From Colletotrichum lupini (taxonomy: Eukaryota; Ascomycota; Sordariomycetes; Glomerellales; Glomerellaceae), in assembly GCF_023278565.1 (NCBI RefSeq), contig NC_064676.1, forward strand, positions 3,224,001 through 3,288,000: a stretch of DNA of 64,000 nt, written 5' to 3'. A model generated the notes under the pieces. That model was not told where the DNA came from. It worked only from the letters and a program-made list of their open reading frames with translations, and did not search any database. Of the stretch, positions 44,501 to 58,355 are shown one piece after another (the stretch's first letter is position 1; every line of letters starts with the position of its first letter). A program made the position numbers and the translations under genes.

Positions 44501-47500
44501 TCCGGGATCTACTGGGCTTACTAGCGTCCCCCTTCTGTTGACATTATTAACCCTTGCACGTCAATGGGCGCCATTTGGAATCATCAATTTCTTGGTATTC
44601 ACATCCCGCGCGGTACTGATACTGCGAGTTGGCCAACGCCAGTCTACTAGACGCGAGAGTGATACTGAATACTTCCGTACACATTCTCAAACCTTCTCGA
44701 TTCCCTTCTTCCAAGTTCGAAAGAAGAGTCATCGTAATGCAGCTCAGCAACAGTATCCGCATCTACGTATTCACGGCTGTCACCGCCGCCGCCAAGCACC
44801 GAACTTCCGTATCCCTTTAATTTTAGAAGACTCCATCGACCGCCTCACCCGGTGGCCCGAGAGACAGGCAGAGAGACGCAAAGAGGGAACAAATCGTTGC
44901 CCGTGACTGTCCCAGAGTCTCAGTCGTATGACTGACCTAGTGGAGATTATCCCGTGTCTCTGCAGCTCAAGAGATATTACACAGTGAATCAAAGGGAACG
45001 ACAGCCCGGAAACCTAGTTACCCGCCGCGTGCGGCGTGCGGCGCAAGCTTGCGTGTATGCAACAGGCATCCTGTAGCTCCGTTTCAGAATATCCGTCAAA
45101 CGTACAGATGAGTGGCCCCCCCTCAAGAGCCAGCGAAACTCACCCGAAAGTACTGTGAAATGAACCAATTCTGTTTTTAGTCTTTCAATGTCCCAAATGT
45201 CAATCACCTCCCACCCCCGGCGGCGGTACAAGCAAGGGGTCCGAATCCGGATATGCAGGAAGCGAAAAGGAGCGGGAAGGGGACGCTTCACCGCCAACCT
45301 GGGATGAAGGCGTCTGCCAGGCACGACTGGACGAAAAAAGTGGGACGAAAGAAGCAACCATGCCCAACCCTTCGGGCAGGGAGCGATGAGTCAACATCTC
45401 GAACTTCCGCAGAACCAACAGGAGCTTCGGGGCTGGAGGGGACGAGGAAGATGATGGAAGTGGCTGGGTAAAGTCAACCGAGCTGAGAGTTTGTTCCAAC
45501 TTTACTCCCGGGTTGGCTCATTGTCGCTCATCTGGACTTGAACCCTAAGACGAGATCCCAGTTCCCTGTTTCGCGCACACAAGCAAGCAAGCAGACCAGT
45601 GCGCAAGGTTGGGGAAACCTGGGTTTTGCTTAGTGATGGACAATAGGCAAAAATTCGGTGACGGAGTCTTGCGACCGACTCTGCAACGGACAGACGGAGA
45701 GTCTTGACGATCGTACAAACTGAAGGAGGGTCCGAGGTGCCAGTGAACGATTCGGCCTGTCGCAGCACAGGATCTTGATCGCTTGGATCCGTTTGGGGGC
45801 CACCTCGATAACGCATGCGCTGCGGGTTTCTGCGATGCGCCATAAACTTTCCGCTTGCGTGTGGAGGTTAGTTGAGAAGTGACAGAGTGAGGTGGTTGAA
45901 GGAGTGCGATAGGCATTGCTGCTGCAGCCTGCGGGACCCTTTCTTCAAGAACATCGTGACAACTGATAGGATGACCTTCTGACTGCGTCTGGCGCCCAGA
46001 GCGCAGAGTTTTCATTTCCAAAGAGTCATTGCTCTGGAGACGAAGTTTTTGCTTCTGAAGATTTCCATATACAAAGCGGGATGATAGCCGTACGTGGGAT
46101 GGTGGCCTGCACGGCCTCTGTTCACCGCCATGGAGGCGTCCCGAATTTGTGGACGGGGAGAGATTCCGGCAGCTCTCTCGAATCCACCAGTCTCAAGTCA
46201 CTTGTTTGCAACACGGCGGGAACCCTGGGCGTGTGCATGAAAGGGAATCTGGAACCGAATGATCCAAGCTCCGGAGGTTGAAATGCCAGGATACAGCTCT
46301 ATCAAAGCTTCTGGTATAGGGCAGTACCTTGCGCATCAACTCTGGCGATTTTTCTTCTGGCGCAGAACGAAAGAAACAGCGAGGATGAAAGACAGCCGAT
46401 GGCCCAGGATTCTGGAATGACGTCGGGAGAGTGAAACGGAAGCTGTGGACCGCGGCATCGCATCATGGCAAGCGACGGGGGTCGGATCCGTCGCTTAATG
46501 CTTCATCTCCGACTTTGAAGCTGGAAGGGCAAGGGAGAAACTCTGACGGTAGCTCCGGAGTGGATCCCGGGGATGAGAAGCTTAAGCTGCCGGTTGGGGC
46601 TCACCGACAAAGAATAAAACTGGTGGCAGAGATGGATGTGTCTATGACTCAAATTGAAGAGATTTCGCGAGAAGGACGACCAGTTGTTCCATACTCTTCG
46701 ATCATCGAAGAGGACGCGTAGGTTCTTGGTCATTAATTTGCTAGTCCGCGACACTGGCCGCTATGTTGAACTGGGAACCCATTGCTCTCAATGCGAAGTG
46801 AGACCGGGGATCCTCACCGGGATGCTAATTCGGAGAGGCAGTCTTGGATCTAAGCCAGAAATCCAGGGAACAGGGGTGCTCTGAAGCGTAAATGCCCCGC
46901 TGGGGTCAGCCCTGTCAGGAAACCGTCCCAAGAGTGGCTGTATGAGATATTCCTTCTCGTCGGCAGCCGTAGACCTGGTACAAAATTGAATCAAGTTTCT
47001 CGGTTAAGAAAAAAAAGTTCCTGGTATCATTGTATATGGCTGCGGTCAACCCTTTCCAGGATGTTTGCTGAAAGCCTGGTCAATGGTGGCTGGCCCACAT
47101 GGCTTCACTTGTAAGCCACAATCGCCAGATGAAGCCTTATCCAAGTGCTTGGGTAAAGGGCAAACGACTTGAAAATGACCACGCTTGCCGTAAGACGACT
47201 TCCTTGCCTGCCGAAGCACCCTTTGGCACACCAAGAGGAGGGATACGATGGAAGAGGCTCTTCTGAGTCTTAGGATAGAGGAGCAAATGATCTCGATCCG
47301 ATAGGCTGGGTCGGGCAAAAACATACGTTTGGGTACGATTCCGATGTCAGCCGCGCCGGCTTCCAAGAATAAGAACTTGGCAGGAGAGAAGGGCGAGGCG
47401 GTGGGCATTCTGGGAAATGAAGGGCTGTGGTCGTGGCCGGGGAACAAGATGACGACTAAGTGAGACTCTTGTTCATGCAAGGCGCATGAGAAGCACGATG

Positions 47501-50500
47501 AGGCAACGCGATCAATGTTGAAGAGACAGGGGAGCTTTCCGTGTGGACAATCCGAGTCGAAAGTGACAGGCGCGATGCGGGCGTCGGGCGTATTGGGATG
47601 AGATGCCGTCGAAGAGAGGTGTGCCGCACACCGTACGCAGCACATCCAATGGCGGGTTTGGCGGTCTGAAGCTGTAAGTCGTATACCTGGAGTCGTTCAG
47701 ACGATGAAGGGGTCGTCGGCCGAAGTTGGCCAGGTCTAGGCCATAGGTTGGGCTCCGTCGTCAGGAACGCGTGAGAGGTAACGAGGGGAGACGGCGTATG
47801 AGAAGTCGGCGCTCGGCTCCAGCTCCCATGGTCGCTGACCTCGGCGTGGACTTGGGTTGACTAGAGTCGAAGTACCTCAGGCGCGGCGGAGGCATGGTCA
47901 GGTATCCGCGGCTGTCGTGTGGGTGATGTTCTCATCGAGTGGTTTCTCTCCCAGTAACCACTGACAGAGAGCCGAGCTGACCTGACAATAGGGGACCGAT
48001 CTGGCCAAGGGCCGTTCAAGTTTTGGTTGGTGAGGTAGTCGTACGCAGTAGAGTGGACTTGGGATTCACAGCAATCGAGAGTGAACAGTGGATGTCGCAA
48101 GTTTCGTTCGCGTCTTGGTAGCGGAATCCGCTCGCCTCACTTGGACGATTGGTTCATGACGGGGACGGCGTCGGTCCATTAACGGGTCGTTTAAGTGTAT
48201 GCTCCACTTTTCAAACGGCGCCATCGCGTTTCCCATTGTCGCCAGGTGCCCACCCGACCTCTTCCCACCTTCCATTCTTTCCAGGCGTGCACAGGCATGG
48301 CAGGTTCCTTCCTTCCGGCTTTCGCGGTGGCCGAGTTTTTCCAGAAGGTGAGGAGACGACGCCGACGACAACGACGGCGGGGGATCCACTTGCCGGGTTG
48401 GGATGGGAAACGCAGCTACGGAGGAATTTCTTAGCTCAGCCGACCTTGGTAAGTATCCAGGTATCCGTACATTAGGTAAGGCCGGTAAAGTAGGAAGAGG
48501 AAAGAGAGCAAGCACACCTCCATTCGCTACACCATACGGATTCAATGCGAGGATGTGGGAGTGCAGCATCTCGCCTTTGCATATTCACCAGATTGTGGTC
48601 CCCCGGGGTCCATCAGTGGAGTCGCGCATGATTCACGTCGCCGATGCATCTCCGTGACGTCGCGACTCCTTGAGCACCTCGCTGGTCTTGATCCGGTCGT
48701 CTGGCGCGCTTCAGGACGCGAAACGCGTGTGATGAATCACTGGCGGGGGATTGAGGAGCAAACACATACTGCGTACACACAATGGCCTCGTCTACTCCAG
48801 ACCACTTCCTCCTCTGGGACACCTCACCAAGTGACGAGAGATGAAGACGTACCTTATTGACGGATGTTCCTCCAATATCGTAGAGCGGGCCTCGAGGTAC
48901 CTTCCTCACCTTGCCTACCTACCTCCTCGTTCCATTCATACCTGCTCTGGGCACGAGGCCCGAAACAAGCACCGTGGCACACCGACAAAGCAGAATGAGG
49001 GTCTTCAAGTTGGTGATGGGCCGCTGTGTATGCGGCCATGAAGCACAGTGGAGCTGGTGGCTCACGCGTCTCTTCAGGCTGAGTGGCTGGCCGGTGTTGG
49101 ACGTTGTTGCTTGGGCATCACCGGCTGGCGTTGGAGAGGTTTCCCGGATGTTGTTTTCCCAGCCACCGACTTTTTGATCCCCTGCTCCTTTGTCCTGGTT
49201 GTATCAAACTTGCCCCTCTATCCGTATGGCCTTTCTGCGCCTGTGTGCCTCCCGATGTCAGAATTGACTTTCGTCCGTCGGTCGATGCGCCCGAAATATA
49301 GGCGATGGGTGGCTTTCCGTATTCCAGGGATGTGGCTGAGAATTTCGTCTGAGGGTACGAGCATCATCCCGACTTCACAACGGACGGGGTTGGCCAATTG
49401 CGCATTGTGTCTCGCGGGCTCGGGAGAACAAACGGGGCATTCTAGTTGAGACAAGGAAGTTGGTTAGGAACAAGAGAGAAAAATTCTACGGCTACGGTAT
49501 TTCGGCCAAGGATGGCAGAGTGATCGATCGGATCGGAAGGGGGCTATTGTCTTCCTGCTGGATCTCTCGTGTCATTTTTTTGGTGGTTGAGGCTTGAACA
49601 GGTGAGTCGCGACCCGGACCAGATGATCTGGAGAATATTGGACGATACGACTCTGAATGGGGACTCGTCATGCTCTATCTCTGAGCCCAAAGGTAGGTAC
49701 TGATATCGTCGCCAATATTAGATTAGGTCAGATTCCCTGGCTCGGTGTGGCTCCTTTCGATTAGGTTGTGCTTCGCCTTGTCATGGTTTGCCTCGTTATC
49801 TGATTTGGCTGCAATGACACTGGCGTGCCTGCACTACTGGGGAGAGCTGAACATGACAGTCGATAGCATCATCCTCATGGGATCTGATACGGAACGGGAG
49901 GAAGGGTTTCCATTTCCATCCACGCTTCACAGTCAATCCCCCAGTGTACCGCCTTTGCCTCGTAGCCAGTGTCCAGACCCGTGTGATCACCCCACTGAGA
50001 GCCGAGCAATAGGAACGCGGAGACGAGAAACAGTGGCTTGCTAGTGGATGCAGGAGGGCTGCGACGGGCTTCATAGGTCACGTCTCGGGGGGTAAGTTTG
50101 GGGGGTTATTCTTGGGCCCTTTGGGTATCAATAACATGAGAGTAAGTGAGCCTATCGCGCGAGAGACAGCGGCCGTCGATGCCCAACCTGTTGGAGCTGC
50201 CCTCTCCGCGAGTCCGCTCTCGTCCAGTCTGAACCAGTGGATGCGGGAGGCAAGGAGCGAGAACCGCCAGGGCCGTCATGTTGTTCGCAAGGGTCCTTTG
50301 GGGTGTACCGTGTGCTCACCACTGAAAGGACTCATCTCACCTCTTGACTTTGTATCTTTCCTTCCGTTTTTGGTTATCACCATGGCTTCGCCCATCAAGG
50401 TACGAAGGTACGTCATCCTTGGCCGTTTTGCCATTTGTTAGAGCGCTAAATGAGGGTAGGAATTGTGGTGCCTGAGGAGATAGCAAGATGTGGAAGGAGT

Positions 50501-53500
50501 CCACTCACCTCCCCACGTTGACCGTTTACCCTCAACGACATCTCGGGCACAACGGTATCCTCCCCTCTCCCTTGTCCAACGGTCGATTTATTCCGTATCC
50601 TTCCGTTCAGGCTTCAGCCCTCCGTCCACTGCCGTCCTACGCCACCTTCTCTGCTTCTCTCGGTGCTTCCTTAGCCACTGAACAATGATTTGCCGAACGG
50701 ACAATGGCCCAAGCTGCAAGCCCAACCCCCACCGTCTGCGAGCCGTGACCGCCATTCCATTTTCGCTCATCAAGTTTCCCTTCCCTCAGGTCCCTCCAAT
50801 CCGTCTGCTTCTTTTTTAGGAAAAAAAACTACTTCTTTTTGTTTTCTGCCTTCTATTGGGCGGTTCCGGCTTGCGGCCGAGCCGTAAACCCCTCCACCGG
50901 GCCTTTCATTGTCGTCTCCCTCTCCCTTGACAAGACCTGCCCGCCGCTCGCCTGTCTTCCGGCAAGATCCCCGTCCACCCAGACCCGGCGCATCGAGGTC
51001 ACGACCCAAAAGGCCCAGAACTCTGAATCTCTTGTCATCCTGCTCACCTCTGACCTCATTCGCCGGCCGGACGCCGTCGTTCCCCCCAGCGGTCCTACAC
51101 TGACAGACGCATACCCGGCCACACTTCCCAACTCCCCCCCCAATGGCCCCAGTCAGTGAGCCACTGGGCCGAGAGAGCGCACAGAGAATCCAGTCGGAGC
51201 ACATCGGCTGGACGTGGGGTTGGGTTTCGCTTTGGCTCTGAGCAATCGTCCACCTTTCGACTTCGATTCCGTGACCCTCTCTTCTCTGTATTGGCTAGTA
51301 TCTTGCCCTTTTCTGCCCGCCCTGAGCGCGCGCGCCGCGTTCCTATCAATCCCCAGACTCTTTGCAATTCGCAAGCCCCAGGTCTTCTTTTAAACCAGTC
51401 CCTCTCGGCCTCTAGGTACATTGCCCCTAGTTTAGTACACCGAACAATACCTTAGCCCGTCTAGCCTGTCGCCTTCTCTTGAGTCTTGGGCACCGAGAGA
51501 AGGCAGTAGACACTGGCAAGCAAGTCTATCAAGTTTGATAGAGTCCGTGAGGTGAGAAGGAGAGTTCGAGGCGGTCTAAAGCCAAACGGAACCCCTGCTC
51601 AATGCTCCCTCACTCTGTCCGCGCCCCACGTCTCGTCCGTGTCTTGTTCCAAGGAAGCATTCTACGGCGCCGTCTGTCCGTCGCAATAGTAAGTGGCGCC
51701 CGTCCGTTTGCCGTTCTCAGGGCTCTCTCGGTTTCGCCAGATTTGGATCAAATCATCGCCACAAGACATTATGAAAAGACACTGGCTACGGATGAACTTC
51801 CGAATAGTATTAACAAGCCAATGCGAGAAGGTTTACTATTACCGCACACAGAATTACAAGACGAATATGGGCTAGCAGGTATTCACCGTGAAGCCCCGAA
51901 AGTATCTTACCTAAAGGGAACAGGGACAAGAGGACTTATCTCGCCTTGGCATCATGATCTCGCTCTCTCTCTCCCTCTTCCCCTCGGCTCACTCTTCTAT
52001 CTTGCTCGTCCTATAATCGCCGAAGAGTATGGCCGCTCCCACTCGCCAGAAAACTTGCCTGGTTCTCTCTTGCTGACTGGGCCCGTTGACCACACACCCA
52101 CCCCGTCCCTATCCTCGGCCACCCTCCACAAACAAGTGACCACACACCCACCAATGCGCATCGCATCCCACCCGCAACGGGCTGCTCTTTCCTACCGTAG
52201 TCCAAGGTATCCGTAGATTCTAGGTAGGTACGAGTGCTTCCTTCCTTCCTCTGCCTCTCCAGCTCCACTCTGCTGTCTCCGTCTCGTTCCCCTCCCGTCC
52301 TTGCTGTTCTCGCGCCGTCCGTACCGTCCGTACCTTACCGTACCATACCGTGGTGACCCTCTTCCTCCGTAAGCTCCCATAGGTAGCCAGTCTGAGGTGA
52401 AATCCCGATTCCCTCAGTCTCTTGTTCTTTCCCCACTGCCCTCCCAACCCTGGACTGGGATCTCGACCCGGGCCAGCCTGACCTTCCACACTACCCGCGA
52501 CCTTACATTGCCTTACTGCGACTCTCCTCCTTCCCCCCCGTCCCATGTCCACCGTATCCTTCTCGAAGCCAAGCAAAGTACCTCACCCCCGGCCACCGTT
52601 TCTAACCAGGTACCTCATCCCGGGAATCGCGCAGAAGTGCCGCCTTTGCTGTTGAAAATACAAAACCTTCCCTCTTCCTCCTCCAGCTCTACCTTGCCCG
52701 CCCACCAAGAAAACGAGATCACACACCACACACACACACACACCATTACTGCGTACTCACACGCACACATTCATACAGACACTATCCGCACTCGCTCGCC
52801 CATCCAGCGTCAACCGTACATACCTACATACATATACATACTTTCGGCACCCCATCCTTCAGACGGTTTCCCTATCGTTGCAACACACATTTGTTTATTA
52901 TTTTCCCATCATCCCTCTTCCCCACGTCGTCTCACTCTCGACGCAGCTCATTTACGCCGCTTCATCGACTCGACTCACACACATACTCAAGGCTTTTCCC
53001 CCGCCCTGTGTATCTGACCAGACCAGCTACTTTTTCACCTCGCTACAAGATCTGGAGTGCATCGCAGCGCCGTAACACTCGAACAAAAAGAAATAACCGA
53101 TTCCCCGAAAGCCTGTGAGTGTGTTTCTCCCCTTCAGAGCCGTTGTTCTACCTCCTCGTCCTGCACGCACTGCCCTTTAAAACTTTCCGACCACCATCCA
53201 CCCGCACATCCTCTCATCCCATCCCCACCAACCTCTCTTATCACTCATCCCGCTCGACCACCTCCGCCCTCTGCTTTTTCCCTTACTTTCTTGCCCTCAA
53301 CTCAACCCGCGTACGTTTTGCTTGGCCCTCCGAACGAGTCTCGCACAAAAAGTTCGCTTCTCGCCTCTGACTGCAAGTTTCCGCTGCGCAATACATGCAT
53401 CTTTGCCGCTCAATACACAGCAGCCCAAGCGCATACTCCTCCATACCCTCGTCTGCAATTCTCAGAGTGCGCAGCACCCGTCTCCACATCTCACTCACAC

Positions 53501-53648
53501 CCAAAAATAAACCCTGGGCCACCAACCGTCCTCACCGCTGCGCTGCACTCGACTAACACGCCCTCGCAAGATTAGAAAAATAGGCACCATCGCCATCACA
53601 GCACAACATCGCAGTCCACACTCGACTGCTGGTTTCACATAACCAGAA
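41550..53648. other. 12-kb gene-poor region upstream of the bZIP gene
   Basis: No ORF shows family features or a convincing splice chain. The longest (47046-47645 minus, 48066-48569 minus, 51602-52216 plus, 52397-53017 plus) look random. About 42.1-44.3 kb is slightly more AT-rich than its surroundings but not RIP-like. The last 1.4 kb is pyrimidine-rich and probably the long leader of the bZIP gene. A CA repeat lies at about 52719-52743. Confidence 0.5.
52719..52743 (+). repeat. CA dinucleotide repeat
   Basis: An interrupted (CA)n run of about 25 bases in the pyrimidine-rich leader region of the bZIP gene. Confidence 0.85.
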
Positions 53649-55531
53649 ATGGTCTCAACGTACCAGATGCCGTCCTTCTACAGACCGACACCTTTGACTG
53701 TAGACACAACACAAGCGCAAAAGTACTACGAAGAGGAGGACCACAGCATCCTCGACGAAACTATCTTGGATCACAGCGCACTCGACTCGGGCCTGGAAAT
53801 GTCGCCTCCCATGGTTGATAGCAGAAGAGATTCCTTCGCCGTTGGCGGCTCTCTCTTCTCACCAAAGACGGAGGACTGGCAGTCAGTCGATATGCAATCC
53901 GTGCCATCCAACAACCCTTTCATCGAGCAGCAACACAACAACAACCCCTTCATGCGCCTGGATCATGCTCAGCCTTCCCCTTTCGCCCCTCAAGGCAACG
54001 GATGGTCTCTGAGCAATACTTCTGGCTCTTGCACTCCCCTCCAGCAATTCGATGGCATGCCGGCTGAATACGACAATGGCGCTCCCATGTTCCAAAGGCC
54101 CGTCCCGGGCCAGACGCCCTTCACCAACCCCACCGGTCAAATCAATATGTTCGCACCCATCGGATCAGGCAACCAGTCCATACCAACTTCACCACAGAAG
54201 GGATGGATCGGCCAGGCGGAATCTATGGCCAAGAAGATGCGCCCTGGTAGCCCTACCATCCGCTCACACAACGACATGCGAAGGGGTGACGGCATCCGCA
54301 AGAAGAACGCTCGCTTCGATATCCCGGCCGAGCGCAATCTCAGCAACATCGATCACCTCATCGCTCAGTCCACCGATGAGCAAGAGATCAAGGAGCTCAA
54401 GCAGCAAAAGCGACTGCTGAGGAATCGCCAGGCAGCGTACGTGCACACTCACTTCCTTTCAATTCCACTTACTAACATTGCAACAGCCTTGACTCTCGCC
54501 AGAGAAAGAAGCAACACACCGAGCGGCTTGAAGATGAGAAGAAGCAATTCACCGCTGTGCTCACCGATCTGGAGGAAGAGATGGCCGACATGAGGAAACA
54601 GATGGAGCAGCTTTTGAGAGAGAAGCAGTTCAACCAGGAGTACATCGAGTCACTCACCATGGAGAAGGAGGAGATGATCCGCTCCCACACGATCGAAACC
54701 GGCGAACTCCGGAAGAAGGTCAGCGTCCTCACCGACCACGTCCAGCGTCTCGAGAGCGCCGCCATGACTGCTCCTGCCAACAACAACTATGTATCTGGCT
54801 ACGACGACATGGACGGCATGACCATGCCGGGCAGCTGGGACAACGTCAACTTCCTCGGCGAGTACCCCATGGAGCAGGAAGTCAAGCAGGAACTCCAGGT
54901 GGTTCCGAACAAGAAGGCTGATGTTTCCTTCCCCGTCGATTCCGAGAAGTCTTCCTCCCAGGGTGGTATTCTCTTCATGCTCTTCCTCGTCGGTGCCTTT
55001 GTTCTGTCCAGCCGCTCTACCCCTGCCATTCCCCGGGTCTCCGAGGACGTCCGCGCTGAAGCTGCCACCCTCCTCGAGAACGTATTCAAGGATGCCGGCG
55101 TAAACGGTGCATCCAACACCCTGAACGCTCTCGCTCCTCAGCCTTCCGGCGGCTCGTGGGTCGACAACTCGGCCATGCCTATGAGTGACACCTCAATGGG
55201 CGGTGTCGCGCCTTCGATGCTCGGCCAGCTTGGCGACTCTCTCACCCAGCCTACCGATGAACAAGCAAATGAGCAACTCTTTGGACTCTCGGCTGCTCAG
55301 TACAACGGCGTCAGCTCGCAGGATTTCCTCAACAACGCCCCCGAGCGCACCACCAGCCAAGGACGCAAGAACCTTGCCGATGCCCTCTCAGCGATGCGGA
55401 CCAACAAGCAATCCGCAGCCGACGTCTACACTAGATCACTACTTTGGGATCAGATCCCCAGCGAAGTCGTCAGAAACTTTGCCAAAATGGTGTCCGAAAG
55501 CAACAGCGCGAAAGCGGGCGCTAACGAATAA
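53649..55531 (+). CDS. flbB: bZIP transcription factor, FlbB-like developmental regulator
   Basis: Exons 53649-54436 and 54487-55531 give 610 aa. The 50-bp intron splits the basic region; joining gives LLRNRQAALDSRQRKKQ with the bZIP N-x7-R spacing (around residues 250-275). A long heptad coiled coil follows to about residue 360. The N terminus is Gln/Ser/Pro-rich with acidic patches (YYEEEDHSILDETILD), activation-domain-like. A strongly hydrophobic segment GGILFMLFLVGAFVLSS lies at residues 422-438. The basic-region wording and this hydrophobic block resemble Aspergillus FlbB, which localises to hyphal tips and activates conidiation. That identity is from memory and moderate. It is certainly bZIP; an ER-anchored ATF6-like factor is the main alternative. 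A very long leader precedes it. Confidence 0.9.
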
Positions 55532-58002
55532 CGAAGACCAAAAAAATTACGATCCCATGATCACATCAACGAATCTCAACTCTTAGCTCAAAATATCATT
55601 CTACCAAACATCTTTTTTCCTTTCAGCCGAAGCTCATCATACACTTCTACCGCTCCCGCGGACAAAACCCCAGACATTGTTGCTCACGCACCAAACAATC
55701 CTCTTTTCACCGCCAAATGATCGAAGCTCTTCGGACATACTTACTTTCCAACCGCTTTATTTTTGTGATTTTCATTTTGGGACGCCATTTCCCTCCGGTA
55801 TCTAGCAAGCGAGCGAGCATTCTGGATTTAGTCTGATATCTCTGTATTTCACATATCTAGTTTGGTATCTATTGCTCTTTTCAGGCAAGGAGGGACGGGG
55901 GAGAAGAGCATAGGAACACGGGACGGCCAAGCTTTTCCAACGTTTGTACAATGGGGGCAACGGGGTTGGCTTGGAAATGGAGGGGTGGTCACATGGAATC
56001 TTGGGTTACCGGAGGAGAGCAGGCCTCACACAACGAGGGACGTCATCTCACAGGAGACGGAGGAAAGGAGAGGGAGGTGGTGTTTGGTTGGGAATCATGT
56101 TGCTTTTGTTCTTTTGTCTGATTTTCCTTTTGTTTTATTTCCTTTTATTTCCTTTTTTTGGCCTTGACTGGAAAGATGGACAGCACCGCACGAAGTTGCA
56201 GATTGTTGACGAGAAACGAGAAAGCGTCTCGCGACGAAACGTGGAAACGGAAATGAGTCGAAACGAATCTCATGATCAATGACAATCAAACGAAACGAAA
56301 TTTTTACCACGTCACTACTTCTACGAAAGCCTTTTTTTCTTTTGATATTTTCTGCACATCTCATTGCGACATAAACCGACACTAGTACCGGCACACACGC
56401 GCACAAACACCAGGACAGACAGTAGGAGAGAGAGAGAGAGCATTTGGATATTCGGGTAATGAGCAGTCAAACAGCCTGCCGTTGGCCCCCATCTTCTTCA
56501 TGTTTTTGCCCCCTCGCCTTTCCTTTGGCGTGGGGGAGATCATTCTATTCATGTAGCTACTTGCAAATCTCCAACAAAGATACCAAGGATTCTCCATTGC
56601 CTTACTCACCATTCCTTGAAAACATGCCTATCTATGCTTTTACCATGTTGTGACGCGCAGTAGCCGACCATGGGAACAGATGACACTTGCAGGTTCCTTG
56701 CTACTTGTGAACCCCCCGGCTCCAGGTGAGGTAGAAGTCAAAGACTAGCAAGGAGTCATCGTCCCTCGTGCGTCGCTGATCGGTTGATCCGATCCGCGAG
56801 GAGCGCAGGAAACCTTTTTGACGCATGGGGAGGGAAGGGATTCTCGGTCAACGTTTGGGGGAGGAGGAAACTGGCTAGGCAACACCCAATGCGGACCAAG
56901 CCTAGAGGCTGAGTACCTAGTATAGTAGTGTAAGTTCCTAGGTACATAGGTGGGTTCCCTGCCGAGGGGGGGCGATGGCGGGTTACCGTGCCATATAACA
57001 ACGGTTCTACTAAGATGATCAACGTTTTTGGGTCACTCCTCGGTCTGGGTGGCTCGTTAGGTATTCGGGGTAGAGTTCGTTGAGGGGATGGGAATGGAGG
57101 GGCGAAGTTACGAAAGCAAACAAGCCAACGCCGGTCCGGAAACTTGGAATGAGGGCCGAGGATAGAAGCGTGACGACCTAGATATGGACGGCGAGGAGGA
57201 CGAGCAAGGGAAGGGCGGGGCAACGGGAACGAACGAACGAAACGAAACGATGTACACGGGGAAATCATGTTGAACGCAGAGGCGGATGAGGCCATCTATT
57301 GGTTCTCGTTTTGGGAGTGTACGTGATAAGATGGGCATTGTAAGGTCCGATGGGGTTGTGGCTTGGGCGATGCGAGGTGTGGAGAGTGGAGGGTGAGAGG
57401 GAGGGTACACGATCGTTCCCGGTTTCCGAAGTGTGCGTGTGAAGTGTGACTTGATTCCGTTGGTCAGTGGTAGGTCTTTTTTTTGGTCTTGGAACGACTC
57501 TCGGGATCGTTAGTGTTGAAGAATATTGACCAGTGAGATGCGAGAGAAGTGGGTGAGTGACCAGAATTTCATCATGGTAATTTTCCTGCCTACCAGCAAG
57601 GTTTCGTTTCCACTTTCGGGATGATCCATTCTTGAAATCCGGGAATAGTGCGAGACGTCCCCCTTCTGCTTGGGGCAAAGCAAGAGTAGTATGTGAGGAT
57701 CGGGGTGGTAATGGAGGGAGACATGCGGGCGTTAGCGTTGGTCGCATGAGGAGGGCACGACGATGGACGGGGAGGGATTTTGGAGATGTGGGATTGGTTG
57801 ATAATGCAGCTTATTCTGCTCGGGGCGGCGCGTGAGAGCTGGGTGCAAACGAAGGGGGGGTTGACTGGGATGGACGGGCTGAGATATTCTGCTAGTGACA
57901 TGCAGGTTCAAAGAGACGGACTTTTTCGCGGGCTTTGGTTAGAATCTACCTCTCCGTACCTAAGGTGAGTTGAGGGCCGGCTGAAGATGTGTGTGTAAGT
58001 CT

Positions 58003-58026
58003 GGAGGCGGAGGCGGAGGCGGAGGC
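58003..58026 (+). repeat. GGAGGC hexanucleotide repeat
   Basis: Four copies of GGAGGC in an intergenic stretch. Confidence 0.85.
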
Positions 58027-58335
58027 GGGGATAAATCTGGGTGGCTGGGAAAGGGGAGAGCTTGGGTGAGCATAGAGAGAGAGAGAGCTTGGAGCTTGGA
58101 GCAAGTGAATTGCATTAGGTTGAGAATTTAGACCCGAGAGCTTTTGGAGAAGAATGGTATTGTTTCCGGCTGAAGAAGTATACCTAGACTACAGAGTAGC
58201 GCCGCCGAACTGCCTTGTTTCGCGCGGTGGTACAGACGCTGCGGAAAGATGTGCCGTGAATGAGAGAGGCAAGCCACACTTGTACGCGCAACGCTAGAGT
58301 AGTCAGTCGGGCGGTGCGAGTGGGAAGGATGCAGA

Positions 58336-58355
58336 TGGTGGTGGTGGTGGTGGTG
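58336..58355 (+). repeat. TGG/GGT trinucleotide repeat
   Basis: About 20 bases of (TGG)n in intergenic sequence. Confidence 0.85.

Noticed and set aside
45525..45560. Possible tRNA B box (GGTTCAAGTCC on the minus strand)
   Set aside because: The flanking arms do not pair as a T stem, and no A box or acceptor stem was found at the proper distance.
47046..47645. 199-aa minus-strand ORF
   Set aside because: Composition looks random (many Ser, Cys, Pro without pattern), with no conserved motif or plausible regulatory context.
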